64,000 nucleotides of DNA, from positions 16,542,501 to 16,606,500 of the forward strand of contig JARZZO010000004.1 in assembly GCA_030544215.1 (NCBI GenBank), written 5' to 3'. The stretch comes from Zantedeschia hybrid cultivar (Eukaryota; Streptophyta; Magnoliopsida; Alismatales; Araceae). This document shows, one piece after another, positions 1 to 12,243 of the stretch. The notes under the pieces are model-generated. The model worked only from the letters and a program-made list of their open reading frames with translations. It was not told the origin of the DNA and ran no database searches. How positions within the stretch are numbered: position 1 is the first letter of the stretch; every line of letters begins with the position of its first letter. Made by a program: the position numbers and the translations under genes.

Positions 1-145
1 AATTTTTATAGATGTTTAAAAAATAATCAGATAAAGGGCGACTGGACTTGGTTGGCCTGGATCTGTTGTGATCTGATTGGATCGGCCAATCTGATCAGTT
101 AGGAGCGGGCCGATCCATGCCTGATCCTCGATCCTTCTCACCTTG
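1..145. mobile_element. Possible terminal fragment of a hAT-type DNA transposon
   Basis: The stretch is rich in GATCGG/CCGATC-type words and ends in ...CCTTG at 141-145. Read on the minus strand this gives CAAGG followed by a GATCGAGG-type subterminal region, like the termini of the better-supported hAT elements at 13298-14300 and 51755-62023. The other end and the target duplication lie outside the window, so the call rests only on resemblance. Confidence 0.25.
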
Positions 146-1491
146 CTTTTGACACAACTTTTTGTGCAACTAGTGCATTAAGTAATGGCTATCTGATTAC
201 ATAATCAAATGGCTCCTGTGAGTGTGGCAAAGAGAGTGGTAAAAAGTGTGGTATAATGGCATTCCTCCTTCTCTATTGTATTATCTGACAAGGATGAATA
301 GAGAATTGGATGATGGCTTCTCATTCTATGACAAAGCATAATCAAGAAAACTGGAAATTAAACTGAGGAGCTTGGGTAATTTTCATCTGTGTGAGAGGAG
401 GGCATGGGGACCTCTTGCTTAGCAACTTGAGTGAGAAGTGGGAAAGCGGGAACAAACCTGGGGTGGGAAGATCTAGTAAGTTCAAAGGCCTCCTTGAGTC
501 CATGAATAATGGCTGATATCCATGTGAGAGAAGCAGGGCACATTGTCCTGTAAGATGCCAATTATAAACCAACCCATAGAAAATCTACTTAACTGAAAAA
601 GTAGGTTTGTATTCAGTTAACAGGTGTATTGTAGTCCAACATCCTGATCCCATGCAAATATGTATTTTCTAGACAATACCACTGAACCACAAAACTATAT
701 GCAGGAGGGTTGAAGGACCTCATACTTGCTTGTAGCAGGGTCTGCTGACACTGTGCAACTTGGTACGACTTGTATGAGTCGTAACGATTTTTCAGCTTTA
801 GGGACGTAGATGCGGGTTGATGCAATGAGTCACTCGGAAACCTTTACAGATTGAAGCAACTCATAACAACTCGAACTGACTTGCATGATACATAATTGAG
901 CTGGCTTGATACTGTATGATCCGGCCTGATAAGCAAAGATCTGCCTCGAGTTGGGCCGTCGGCTCCGAGATGCACAGCCGCATATACCATCTGCCACTCA
1001 GATAGAGTTAAAGAGTTTGATGGACCTTTGAGGAATCTTTTGTTTCTTTTCACGAGTTCTGGGAAGGTGACTGAAATTGACATGTATCAAGTATAATGAG
1101 TTTGGACTCATTATTGTATCTTTTATGTTCATGTTGACTTTGTATCAAATTTGAGTTTATGTGATGTTAATTTCATTTCAAGAAATATTTTTTAAGTAAA
1201 TTGTTTCACTTTTGTAATCATTAATAGGGTAGAAATCTTCCAAATTTAATTTAAAGTGGGGATTTTTGTAAACACAGCACTCTTAAAATTTCAATTGCAG
1301 ATTTTGGTATCCTATTTCTTTTTATTATAAATAACCTCATTGCATTATCATACTTGCAAAATTGCCCCTGTGGTTAATCTCTGTTAAGGATGCAGCAAAT
1401 ATTCCTTCTTCAATTGTCAAATTTAGTATTTGGACAAGAATAATCCTATTCCTATAGAAGGAGTTCTTTTGATTTTGGTGCATTGTTCCAA

Positions 1492-1554
1492 ATATATATA
1501 TACATATATGTATGTATATGTATATGTATATATTTATATGTACCTATATGTATG

Positions 1555-1629
<75 letters not shown>
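1492..1629. repeat. Compound (TA)n-(TATG)n-(AG)n microsatellite
   Basis: An alternating TA/TATG stretch runs into a pure TA tract (about 1559-1588) and then an uninterrupted AG tract (about 1589-1628). An open reading frame over it only encodes tyrosine/valine and Arg-Glu runs and is not a gene. Confidence 0.95.
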
Positions 1630-1631
<2 letters not shown>

Positions 1632-2308
1632 AGGGGATTTTAGACTTTTTAAATTTTAGTTAATGGTTAACTAAGGTTAGATAAAAGGTTTTTAATAGGA
1701 TGCTAATGGATGATAACGATGGGGACATTTTTTCAAATATTATGATGCATATGATCATCTATGATAATATGAAAATAAGATAGAAAATCTACAATTAAAA
1801 TTTGAAGAGGGTTATTTTTATAAATATCCCTTTAAAGTGATGTCATTACCAAAGCACTTGCGTTGCAAGTTCATTTATTTGATAATTGTTCATAAGATTG
1901 AAGACTCTAAAAAAAGTTTAGTTTCATACAAAATTGGCCTGAATCAGCTTCACTTGTATGACTTGTACTGATACAACTTGGTTTTCAGAGAATCCGAGTC
2001 GTATCGGTCCCCCACTATGACTAAGCTTGGGTTATAGTGGATAAAGTTGATCTGAAAATCAAGGAGCAAAAGTATAATGCAACTCATAGGAGATATTTAA
2101 ATGTTTCTTGACCAAGATGCAGTGTCTATAACCATAGCAAACACTATATTACTTTTACAGATTCTTGGGTGATGGAAGCTTGTTGGAGATCTTCAACTGA
2201 ATCATGTGTTGGCAAACAACATCTCATGTGCATAGAGTTTGTTGTTGGAGAGAAAATTAGCCCATCAAGCATGTGCCTTGCGCCTTGAACCTACTGTGCA
2301 GATTCATG

Positions 2309-2362
2309 GCTTCTCTCATGACACCATCAACAAATGCTTCTCTCATGACACCATCAACAAAT
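2309..2362. repeat. 27-bp perfect tandem duplication
   Basis: Two adjacent copies of a 27-bp unit starting GCTTCTCTCATG are visible, at 2309-2335 and 2336-2362. The period is a multiple of three, so an overlapping open frame stays open. No protein family is recognisable in that frame. Confidence 0.85.
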
Positions 2363-3069
2363 GCCCTGGTTTTCCCCATCCAAAATTCCAAATCACCTGC
2401 CTGCAAATATTCTCTGCATCTGGGAGAAAAATCCATGCATCATTATATTCCTCCATTCAACCATGTTGTTGACCCTTACCTTTTTATTCTTTATGGAGGT
2501 GGTTTACTGTTACCTTTATTCTTTTTGCTCTGGAAGAACATAGCTCAGAACTTTTCAAGGCCCCGTGATTGTGCTGTACATTTTGAGGAACCATTCATTA
2601 GCCACAAGGCCTTCCTTTCTCAACTAGTATGTTTCCATTTTGAAGATGGCCCTTGTCCTGCACGTGCTGCAGGTCTTCAAACAAATAAGCTTATGACCCG
2701 ATATTGGCCTTGTTAGATATATAGCCTCCAGCCTTTGAACCTTTTAATCAACTAAGGATCTGTCAAATTTCAGGCATGAAAGGTTTTTCCTGAGAGTAGA
2801 CCATATAAAGGAGTAAGTTCCTGAGACCAGACCATGTAAAGGAGTCAATAGCATAAATGTTAATCAAGGTTGCTTAGGTGACACATTAAAGTTACGCACC
2901 ATGGTTGTCCTGATCTATGATTGAAGTCTAGTGATTCTTCCCATAGAGCCTTTTGCTTGTATGGTTTACATGCTGTAATTTTCAGAGCTCCATAAGAAGC
3001 TATCATCTACACTGCAAAAGGTAAGAGAGATAGCATGCCTCCCAACCTTTTTGTAGTTCTTCGCTTTGT

Positions 3070-4850
3070 CTACAGCATACTTATTCCACAAGACGAAGTC
3101 CTACTAAACTTCCCATGGCTGGGAGGCTTCCCCTTTCGGTAGTTGGGCCCTTCGAACCTCACTTGTGGTCTCCCCCTCTCTACTCTTGTCTCCTGCAAGC
3201 ATAGAATGTCCACCCTACACCCCCTAATCACTTCCTTCAGTGCTTGCCCCCAAATACCACTCTCTTTCCCCATGTGATTTTAATAATTGGAAATTGCCCC
3301 CTCCTTCTCCTTTCTACCCCCTCTTGAGTACCCTTTTCTCTTCCAATGTGTCCTCCACCCCCACCCAAGAAGAGAGCATTCCCCTCCTGGCAATCTCCAG
3401 TCGACACCGATTTTTAGTTTTCCTATATAGACTTCACATCTTGTCCAAACCTGTAAAAGCAATGTTGACCTTATCTGCCAACTTGTTAGCTTGCTACTTT
3501 GTATCTCACTACCCTTATCATCATCATCATCATCATAATTAGCATTACCACTTTTTTTTTTTTTAAAAATCTTCTCAGCCCTCAATCCCTCCTCCATCAT
3601 TACCCCTTGTCCTCCAACGCTCTATCCATTTCCCGCATTTCCTCTCTTCTCCTTGCCTTCTTCTTAGACTTACCCTGCTATCAACTCTCTTGTCTAATGA
3701 TATCTCCCTGTCTTAGCATTGGGAGGAAATCCTTACTCATAAGAGGACAAGGAGCAGGGTATAACTGGATCACCCCGTACTTGAGAGCACAATGTGGTCC
3801 AACTCATGGGTAAATGAAGGCAGTCATAGACATGCAATCGTTGATCACGCCTTTTGCTGACGGGCCCAGTGCATTGTCTGTCTCTTCCCTTGAGGTTGCT
3901 AGACAGGACGCCACTCCCAGGCAACACCATGTTGGAAATAGTGTTGGTGACCTTTGCCAGGTTTGGTCACCTCTTATCAATTATCAATAGGTCCTTGGTT
4001 GTTGCCATGGCCAGCCTAATCAAAAGAGTTGCTGAACTTAGAACCTCATGCTGTGCCCTATAAGTTGGACAAGGAAGATGATTGTCCAAAACCTCCTTAG
4101 ATCCCCTGGATGCCATTATCGTCCCTGTGAACCAACACATGAAGTGCTAATGAAATTGGGTAGGTCATCGAGTCTGATGAGAGCCGATGGCATTCCGCTG
4201 CGACAGCCAGAGATTGCTATTTGGACAAGAAAGGTCTCCCCCAACATGTGAACCTTGAGGTAACCATCATGGACAACTCCATCATAAGTAACCAGCTTCA
4301 CTGAAGTATCTCTTGACCTGCACTAGGGTGGTGAAAAGGGCTAGAAATTTCTTCAGCTCCCCTACATTAAACAAAAGCAATGGCCCTTTATCAGCCATTT
4401 CCTCGTTCCTAAAAGTCTGGCATTCAGAAAGGTTCCTGACTGGACGCAACTATGGGCTAGCTTGAGGAGCAGCCAACTGTCAGGGCAATCCCTCCTGCAA
4501 CCACTAGCATCTTTGCATCAGCCTCCAAGGGGCAGGTGATCAAGGTAGCTTCTGTGCCAGATGCTGGAACCCTCCATCTCCTTTCCAGCAGTTATCTGAT
4601 CTCCCTCTCATAGAAGCTCCCACACACTTTTTCAGCCGCTGCCCCCTCTCTGGAAAATTCAGCTGATATCAGACCACCATTGATCTAATTCCATCAAACT
4701 TCATGCTGAGTCTGGTCACCGAAGCTCCTGCGTGGCCCTGTCCACATAAATTTGAGAAGATCGATGACTCCTGCTACCACTAACCTCCTCCTTGCCACAC
4801 TGCTTTCGGACATGACATAGCTTCCACACTGTAAGCACCTTACCCTGTTC
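3070..4850 (-). pseudogene. Decayed LINE fragment (ORF1 remnants and start of the endonuclease)
   Basis: The minus-strand frame at 3273-3070 contains a run reading VIRGCRVDILCLQET. This matches the start of the APE-type endonuclease of plant LINEs, where the glutamate of LQET is catalytic. Upstream on the same strand (4850-3600) are short broken frames of the type left by LINE ORF1, with many stops. The endonuclease stops after about 60 residues and no reverse transcriptase follows, so this is a 5' piece of a dead element. A short (ATC)n run lies at about 3517-3537. The ORF1 part is weaker than the endonuclease part. Confidence 0.42.
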
Positions 4851-5381
4851 CAGCATTGGGCCCAAGTATGGCCCTATTCAAAATATTTGGAGCAGTAAAC
4901 ATCTGGTTGCCAGAAGATCCTGCTTTGCCAGAGACAGTTGCCCATCCATCACTGAGAGAAACTCCATTGGCAGATATGCTTCCTAGAAAAGCCCTTAGAA
5001 TGCTCCTAAAAATCACTCAATACAGCATAGCAATAAGCTTCTTCATGATAATGGGAGCCAGTAAATAGGTTCAACAATTGAAAACCTGGTTGCACATCTG
5101 CAGGGGGAATCTGCGAGCAAGCATAGTTAAGCAAGTTTCTTTTATGTCTAATCATTTTCCTTTTGCAGCCTACTTGATTGTAATTTTTTGTGAAGTTCTC
5201 TAATCTGCACTTACCATTTAAGAAACATTTGAATCAAGGTAATAATTTCCAATATTAAATATGAAATACTGAATAAATGCTGTCTCCTCTTACTCTTTTG
5301 AATACTATGCTATTGCACAAAATGCATTCATATACATATTATAAGGGTAACTCGGGCTTACATTGCTTTCTCTGTTTGCAG

Positions 5382-5583
5382 CTACCAAGCATGAGCCAGA
5401 TGGAAGGGTAATTTTGGCTGAATTTGAATCATTCCGTTTATTAAATACATATGTTCCCAACAATGGTTGGAAAGATGATGAAACTTCATTCAAACGAAGA
5501 AGAAAATGGGATAAAAGGATGCTGGATTTCGTTCTGCTGTCAAATGATAAGCCTTTGATTTGGTGTGGAGATCTGAATGTTAG
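5382..5583 (+). CDS. APE1L: Internal exon of APE1-like AP endonuclease / exonuclease III family protein
   Basis: The encoded enzyme family cuts DNA at abasic sites and processes 3' blocked ends in base excision repair. The exon encodes about 67 residues, including KHEPDGRVILAEF, LLNTYVPNNGW, RRRKWDKRM and DKPLIWCGDLNV. These match, from memory of the family, plant APE1L rather than the chloroplast ARP or APE2 proteins. The Asp and Asn of GDLNV correspond to the catalytic Asp210/Asn212 pair of human APE1. The exon starts after TTTGCAG with the last two bases of a codon and ends in AATGTTAG before GTAACT, leaving two bases (AG) of a split codon. The frame is fully open. It continues at 49707. 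Alternative: a recent pseudogene, which the two visible exons cannot exclude. Confidence 0.9.
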
Positions 5584-7179
5584 GTAACTATTATGAGACC
5601 TAAAATTACATTATCATCAATGATATTCTGCAGGATAATCCAGGTTGTTACAATCAAAAGAAATCCAAAATGATGGATTATGCTTGTGCATTGTCTGCCT
5701 TCCACTTTTTGAAATTAGCAGTGGGAGCATTTACAGATGGTAAAAGGTTTTGGATTAGACGTGGTGCACTAGGAAAATGAAAATAAAATACATAGAAGTT
5801 TGAAACACATTCTCATTTTAATATAATTTCAATACATGGGAGCAAATAAACACTGTACTATGACATTTGGCAAACATTAGGAGGAGGGACAAAATGGGTC
5901 TTGTACGTAGGAGCAGACCCATTAGGTCCAATAGCGTCTGATTTGGGTGATACTTATTTATCCAATAACAGATCTGTTATCTATTATTAGCTGAAATCCT
6001 TAGGTAGAATTCTATGAACCTGGGACTAAAAAACGGGCATATTTGTCAATTACACAGAGTTTAAGATAAATAATTTCATAGGTCCATTTAAACTCTGATG
6101 TCAATCGAATGAAATTAGGCCCAAAAATTGACCCAATTACCCATTTACAACATGTATTATTGGGTGCATCTCAGATCTGCTATCACTCAATTTGTCTCCA
6201 CTTTCAGCCCTAATTAGAAACTTCAGAAGAATATTGTGAAAGCTTCATTTAGTTGTACTGTCATACTCATTCAATACCTCAATAGTCAATATGCACCTTG
6301 GTGCTTTCTCAACCATAAAAAGACATCGAACCATACTTGGGTTAGAAAAAGGGTATACATGGTGCTATTATGTCAATGAGGTGTCCACTGTGTTGGTTGA
6401 TAGTCAAAACAAGAGAAATATGGACTTCAGTTGCCTGTTTTTGTTACTGCTTTTCAGGCTTTGCCGCCTTATTATGTTAAGAGCAAGGCAGAACAGAGCA
6501 GATGATGATGAAGACATCTCTCCATTGGTCCAGCGGTCAGGATCCCCATCTGAGAGGGAGGTGCTTCAGGTGACCGGAGGAGGAAGGGGACTACCCTGGC
6601 TTCCCTCATTGTGGGATCCTGTGCTTCTGTTTTCATAGGAGCTTTAGATGTCTAGCAAGATGTAGGATGTGCGAGGAGGACGGTTATCGACAGTGGGAAT
6701 GGGCATGGGATGGAGTCAGGGCTTCAAAAATCATGCTCTTTTTTGCAGGGATGGTTGCACTACTTCGGTCGATATGCTGGGAGACAGGTTTATATGATTT
6801 TCTTTCGATAAGGTGGAGGGGTGGAATCTGAACATGAGGTGCATTAGATCCCTTAAAGACTTCTTTTGTTGCGTGCATGCGTGTTCGAGTCTTTGAGAGA
6901 GAGGGGCAGCGCTGTTTGCACCGTTAAAAAATTTCCTCTAAGATTTCTAATTGAGAGCTAAATTTGACAACAAAATCAGTAGGAGATGGATACATAATCA
7001 TACTAAAAATCTCAACAAGGTTTGTGCATTAGAGATTAGAGTTTCATATGATCAAGTTGGGCAGTAGAATTAATACTTGCTAAGTTGTAGTGAGTTAAAA
7101 AAAAAGGGAATGGCAAGAGGAGACATGAGGCATGCATGATGGTATATTAGGCCAATACATATACACTTAAGAAGAAAAT
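5584..7179. other. Intron sequence with no recognisable gene
   Basis: I see no protein family, RNA gene or clear transposon end in this part. It is AT-rich intron sequence with scattered short open frames that do not resemble known proteins. Confidence 0.5.
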
Positions 7180-7589
7180 GAACATGTGCTAAAGTATAAT
7201 AACATTATGAGGGATATTAAAAAAAAAAAGGAGGAAGAACATGCCATTGAAATAAATGTGTACCTGGTCCTCCTTTTGCTCTCTTTGGAAGAGAGCAAGA
7301 ACTGCAGCAATACTCAGCAGCAGCACCTGGCAGCAGCAAGAGCCCACGCCAGCAGCAACAAGGGGCCACGGCACCACCTAGCAGCAGCAACAAATGCACC
7401 AGAAATAATTCTTGGGCCCAGCGGCAGCAGCAGGGACAGCCACAAGAGCCAGCAGCAGCAACAGGAGCAAAAACTGGAGCAGCAGCGCACAGCAGAAAAG
7501 AAAAGAGAGAGGCCGGCGACATACAAAAAGGGAGGAGGGGAGCGGTCTGGTTTTTATTTAAAAAGAAGAAGATAGAGATGAGGGGGGGA

Positions 7590-8222
7590 AAGAGTCCACC
7601 CTTCTGTGGACTCTTGACCCTAACCGGGTGGGAAAATACCACCCGGTGAGGATCGTAGGGTTCCCACCCGGTGAGGATAGTAGGGCACGCACCCTTCCCC
7701 CCTCTCTTGTCACTGTCCCAGGACAGTAAAAGGAAAAAAAAAATGTGAACAGTAACTGGTAAAAAACAAAAGAAGAAGAAGAGAAATAAAAAAGGAGAGG
7801 GTGGATAGGTGCATGCACACACTCCCCCCTCTTGCCAACTGTCCAAGGACAGTAAATAAAAAAGAAAAGAAAAAGAAAACACACAGTAAAAAAAAGAGGG
7901 GAAAAGAGTCCACCCACGCATGGACTCTCCACCCTCACCGGGTAGATGCAACCCACCCGGTGAGGGTGTTGTGCCATGCGCACACTTCTCTCTTTCTCTC
8001 TCTCTTGTAACTGTCCAAGTTTTTTTAAAAAAGGAGATAAGCTGCAGTAAAAGAGAAAAAAAAGGAAGGAATTAGTAAAAAAAAGAGAAGAAGGAAAGAT
8101 GTACAGTAAAAGGATAAAAAAAAGAGAGCAGATTTAGTAAAAAGAAAGAAGGGGAAAAGAATCCACTCTCAAGTGGAATCTCCACCCTCACCGGGTGGAA
8201 GGAAGCCACCCGGTGAGGGTAG
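7590..8222. repeat. Three copies of a paired GC-rich hairpin module in LTR U3
   Basis: Module 1 has AAGAGTCCAC (7590-7599) facing GTGGACTCTT (7606-7615), then ACCGGGTGG (7623-7631) facing CCACCCGGT (7639-7647). Module 2 has AGAGTCCA near 7906 facing TGGACTCT, then 14-bp arms at 7930-7943 and 7955-7968. Module 3 has an imperfect first hairpin near 8160, then perfect 15-bp arms ACCCTCACCGGGTGG (8184-8198) and its complement (8206-8220). A-rich spacers with ACTGTCC..GGACAGT separate the modules. All sit upstream of the TATA box. Confidence 0.85.
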
Positions 8223-8394
8223 GGGGGGATGTGCGCCCCCTCCGTCTTCCCGTAACTTTTTTATTTATTTATTCTAAGGCGATTTTTTTTTAGTAACCGC
8301 ATCCCCCTTATTTAAATTCTTGTGTGCGGGAAATGGGCATAACTTCCACCCGGTGAGGGTGGACCCCTAGGCTTCTAACCGCTCCTAGTGAGAC

Positions 8395-8402
8395 TATAAA
8401 TA
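8395..8402 (+). promoter_or_regulatory. TATA box of the 7.2-10.7 kb LTR
   Basis: TATAAATA follows a GC-rich region and precedes CCCCTTACGGGG, the usual layout of a plant LTR promoter. It places the transcript start near 8430, so the minisatellite downstream would be transcribed. Confidence 0.6.
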
Positions 8403-9139
8403 CCCCTTACGGGGCTCATTTGGGGACAATGAAAAGAGGTGGCAAGTTTAAGAGTTCCTTGTGGTAAGGACTCTTGGCTTTGAGAGTGGTAGGCTTCGGC
8501 CCCCACTCTTTCTTTTTTGATTTGGGTTCAAGTCTTATCTTAGCCCAATGTTTTAATATGTTATGTTATATTATATGTTTGTTATAACATATAAATATGA
8601 CATGACATAATATAAACATTATATGATCATATATGTCACATTATATGTGATGATCATATGTGATTAATTACACCTAGGGAATTAAATCTAGGAGGGTGTA
8701 ATTTAATCTAATAAGTCAATTATGTTAATGTAACATAAAGTCCATTAACATGTAACATGTTAATGTGACATAAAGCCTATTAATATGTAACTTATTTATG
8801 TGCATACATATGACACATGTTATCAAATCATATGTCACGTTTATATTAAGGTGACATAAAATTCATTAACATGCTATTAACACATGTTATTAAGCCATAT
8901 GTCACGTTTATATTAAGATGACATAAAATTTATTAACATGTAATTAATACATGTTATTAAGTCATATGTCATTAAATCATGTCTTATGTGTTAATCATAT
9001 ATGGCTAACTATATTAATAAGACATCAAATTTACTGGTTAAATAACTTAGTCACATTGATTAAGCCCACTCACAATCTAACTCATTGATCAAATGACTTA
9101 ACTAGGTCGATCATGGTAGGGTCTACTATAGACTGATTC

Positions 9140-10330
9140 TAACGACATCGGTCAGGCGATCATATTATGTCTTTAATCTAATTTCAAATCCAATGATCGA
9201 ATCGTTTTGATATCGACCAAATTTAGATCTGACGGTCCGATCTCCATGATCGTGACTCGATCTTATAATCGAATGGTCCGATCTCCATGATCGTGACTTG
9301 ATCTCATAATCCAACGGTCAGATCATCTCGATATCGACCGAATTTTATATCTAACGGTCAGATCTTCATGATCTTGACCTGATCACATATTTACCGGTCG
9401 GATCATCCCGATATCGACCGAATTCTAGATCTAACGGTCGGATCTTCACGATCTTGACCTGATCTCATACTTAGCGGTCGGATCATTCTGGTATCGACTG
9501 AATTTCAAATCTAACAGTCGGATCTTCACGATCTCGACCTGATCTCATATCCAGCAGTCATATCATCTCGATATCGACCGAATTCTAGATCTAACAGTCG
9601 GATCTTCATGATCCCGATCTGATCTCATATTTAGTGGTCGGATCATCCCGATATCGACCGATTTCTATATCTAATGGTCGGATCTTCATGATCTCGACAT
9701 GATCTCATAATCCAGCGGTCGGATCATCCCGATATTGACCGAATTCCATATCTAATGGTCGGATCTTCATGATCTCGACCTGATCTCATAATCCAGTGGT
9801 CGGATCATCTCGATATCGACCAAATTTTAGATCTAACGGTCGGATCTTCACGATCTCGACCTGATCTCATATCCAGCGGTCGGATCATCCCGATATCGAC
9901 CGAATTTCAGATCTAACGGTCGGATCTTTATGATCTCGACTAGATCTCATATTTAACGGTCGGATCATCATGATATGGATCGAATCCAAGATCTAACGGT
10001 CGGATCTTCACGATCGTGACCTGATCCCATATTTAACGGTCGAATCATCTCGATATTGACCAAATTCTAGATTTATTGATCAGATCTTCATGATTTCGGT
10101 CTCATCTTATAATCCCACGGTCGGATTGTTCCTATATCGACTGAACCTCAAATCTAACGGTCCGATCTTCACGATCGTGATCTAATTTTTTAATCCGACG
10201 GCTGGATCATCCAGATTTCAGATCTAATGGTTGGATCATTCCAATATTGACCAGATGATCCTTATGATCTTGACCTGATTTCATAATTTAACGGTTTAAT
10301 CATATCGATCTTGACTGTCGTCATAATATG
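9140..10330. repeat. 40-bp minisatellite built on nested palindromes
   Basis: The word (C)GGTCGGATC recurs at 9396, 9436, 9476, 9516, 9556, 9596, 9636 and 9676, an almost constant 40-bp step. Two unit types alternate, giving an 80-bp higher-order period. One type pairs CGGTCG with CGACCG (for example 9395-9400 with 9415-9420). The other nests GGTC and GATC with GATC and GACC (for example 9436-9444 with 9450-9459). The repeat becomes irregular after about 10100. Confidence 0.9.
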
Positions 10331-10700
10331 ACAGTCCAATTTTATCAATCTAGTCCGTCTTCTTAATTATAATGATTTGACTATGCTAGTCAAGATCGTT
10401 AATCTTGCTTAATCAAATCAATCACTCTGATTGTATTTGATTATATCAGAATGATCTTTCGATCACAATCATTACGACTCTGGAGCACAATTTGTTATAA
10501 TTGATCAAAGTTCTGATCAATATTTATAGTTTCTGATGTAATTATTAGGTTGTTACAAATAGAATTTTTTGTCATGTTGTAACCCCCTTACTCAGTGGGG
10601 CCTCATTGTAATTTGTAACATCTTTTGATTAATGAATTTCATTCATTTATTATTTCCATTGCTGCACATTGTGTCGTCTCTCATTTCTCGCACAAATTTT

Positions 10701-11249
10701 ATGGCAATTATCAGTATTATGCATAAAGGGGTTAATCAAAGGTTTCCAGTGATTTCACTAATGTAATTAACATCGATCGAGGTCGATGGAGAGGGGTCCA
10801 AATTCAAATCCACACTCTTGATTCGGAATCCAACTCATTATTTATGAGTCGTGAATCAAACAAAATATCCATATCCACATCAAAACATATAAAAATTTAT
10901 TCTTATATTTTTATAAAAATATCATTCCCACAAGCGCCTAGCACCTTAATGATGTTGTCCATGGTCTATCACAAAGTGTAGATGCAAGATGAGCCTAGAA
11001 GCCCAAATAGCCACATTGTCCTTGGCAATGAACCTCTCTTGAGTAGTGAGTCTTCTCCTATGTGCCAAACCCTGATTGTCTCCTCTCCAGTACAACTGCC
11101 AACTATGTCTTCCTAACTTCTCGCTTCCCCGGGACTGTGACTAAGTTTCCCTCTTCCCTTCACCCCTAACCGTGACTTCCGAACGTGCTGTCTAGGTGCT
11201 GCTTAGGCAGGCCTCTGAGCTCTTAGATATTGGGGACCCAAAGCTTGCT
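10701..11249. other. Intergenic/intron sequence without recognisable feature
   Basis: No coding homology, RNA gene or transposon terminus was recognised between the two LTR segments. Confidence 0.45.
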
Positions 11250-12229
11250 TGGGTTGTGTAATGCCTAGTCTTTTGGGTCTAGGTTAACGATTTTGTAAGG
11301 TTTAGGAGGTTCATTTAGGTGTCAAGTTGCCTTTCGGGCTCGGATAAAGGATAGAAACAAAGGAATTTGAGGCCGAAAACAATGTTTCATGACTTAAAGC
11401 TGAATAGCTGATGTGGGAGCATGAGCAGCCTTGTCTAATGAGCAGTAATGATGGAGTTGAATGCCTGACTGCAACTCGAGGAAATGCGGACCTCAAGGAG
11501 ATGCTAGAGGCTTGACCCAGTTTTCTTACTTCATAAGTAGTATTTTAGGTTATAGGTTTAAGATGTAATTCCCTTATTGGATTGGGTTATTTCTTTCTTT
11601 AGGATACTCAAGGAGCAAGCTAAGATACTCAAGGAGCAAGCTAAGTATTATTGTAATTTCCTATCTTTGGTTTGGGGTATTTTGGTCATACGTTATGTGG
11701 CAACTCTATTAATAATTGTCCACCGAGAATCCAAGACCAGCACACCACTACGTTACATATGATAGAGTGCGTCTATGGCTGTCATAGTCGTTTCGGCTTC
11801 ATTATGGCTTAGAAACTCAACAGAGTTCGTTTGATGTGTAGCTTATTGTTAGAGAAGTCTGTAGATATTTTGTTCAGCCCATTTGAGACTCATTTAGGTA
11901 TTTTTCTATTTTTCAGAAATTTGCTGTGCGATTTTCGCACTATCTTTTCATGTTAGGGATATTTTGGTCTAGAGTAAAGTTTAGGGAGTCGTTAGTATTT
12001 TTTTTTTCTTTAACACTCTTGTAAGATATTTTTATTTTTCAATGAATATTGCTGCGAATTTTGAGTTAATTTCTTGAGTTTCTCTATGTGATGAAGAAGA
12101 AGATCCTATGATGGGGTTGGATCTGCCCTGTAATGGGGACGGGTGTAACGCCTAAATTTCTATCTTGCAACGGGCCGGGTGAGGCACTTGAGGATCGTGG
12201 GGCGAGATGCCTACAATTGTTCTACGTCA
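11250..12229 (+). mobile_element. Probable LTR of a second retrotransposon
   Basis: The right edge is supported by ...CTACGTCA at 12229, followed two bases later by a primer binding site. A T-rich segment with an AATGAAT-type end at about 12000-12050 resembles the R/U5 part of an LTR. The left edge near TGTAATGCC (about 11257) is a guess. No coding region follows, so the parent would be a large non-coding (LARD-like) element. Confidence 0.5.
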
Positions 12230-12231
12230 AC

Positions 12232-12243
12232 TTGGTATCAAAG
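12232..12243 (+). other. Primer binding site for initiator tRNA-Met
   Basis: TTGGTATCAAAG differs little from the plant LTR primer site TTGGTATCAGAG, which pairs with the 3' end of initiator tRNA-Met. It sits two bases after the CA that ends the LTR, as expected. Confidence 0.65.

Larger units (their letters stand above)
1..5381 (+). other. Upstream intron (3' part) of the APE1L-like gene
   Basis: No exon for the N-terminal half of an APE1L protein could be found here, although the exon starting at 5382 begins inside a codon. The sequence therefore reads as the end of an intron of at least 5.4 kb. It ends in a good acceptor: a possible branch region near 5355-5362, a pyrimidine tract, and TTTGCAG at 5375-5381. 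It contains LINE debris, a microsatellite and a small tandem duplication. The rest of 146-3069 shows no recognisable gene. Confidence 0.6.
7180..10700 (+). mobile_element. LTR of a retrotransposon, probably solo (boundaries uncertain)
   Basis: The order of parts is that of a long LTR: a U3 with strong GC hairpins (7590-8222), a TATA box at 8395, a long AT-rich transcribed part with a minisatellite (9140-10330), and a T-rich polyadenylation-like end near 10570-10700. No gag or pol and no matching second LTR were found nearby, which suggests a solo LTR. I could not settle the TG/CA ends or a target duplication, so the limits are approximate. A CAG/AGC-rich stretch at 7300-7500 lies near the left limit. 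Confidence 0.55.

Noticed and set aside
1430..1663. 77-residue open frame over the microsatellite
   Set aside because: It only encodes Tyr/Val and Arg-Glu repeats produced by TA and AG tracts.
740..2030. Another hAT-like element suggested by GACTTGTA(T/C)GA(G/C)T-type words at about 760-800 and 1955-2010
   Set aside because: I could not find matching terminal repeats or an 8-bp duplication.
2273..2716. 147-residue open frame upstream of the APE1L exon as a possible earlier exon
   Set aside because: It has no similarity to the APE1L N-terminal region and its length is helped by a 27-bp duplication; no suitable splice sites were seen.
7186..7575. Open frame with Gln/Ala-rich CAG-repeat protein (and long antisense frames over 7217-7983)
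   Set aside because: The frames follow a CAG/AGC-rich and A-rich LTR segment, have no domain and overlap on both strands; base composition explains them.
9140..10330. CRISPR-like look of regularly spaced palindromic repeats (also at 18679-19282 and 57271-59806)
   Set aside because: The DNA is plant nuclear, the spacers are diverged copies of each other rather than unique, there are no cas genes, and the arrays lie inside LTRs.
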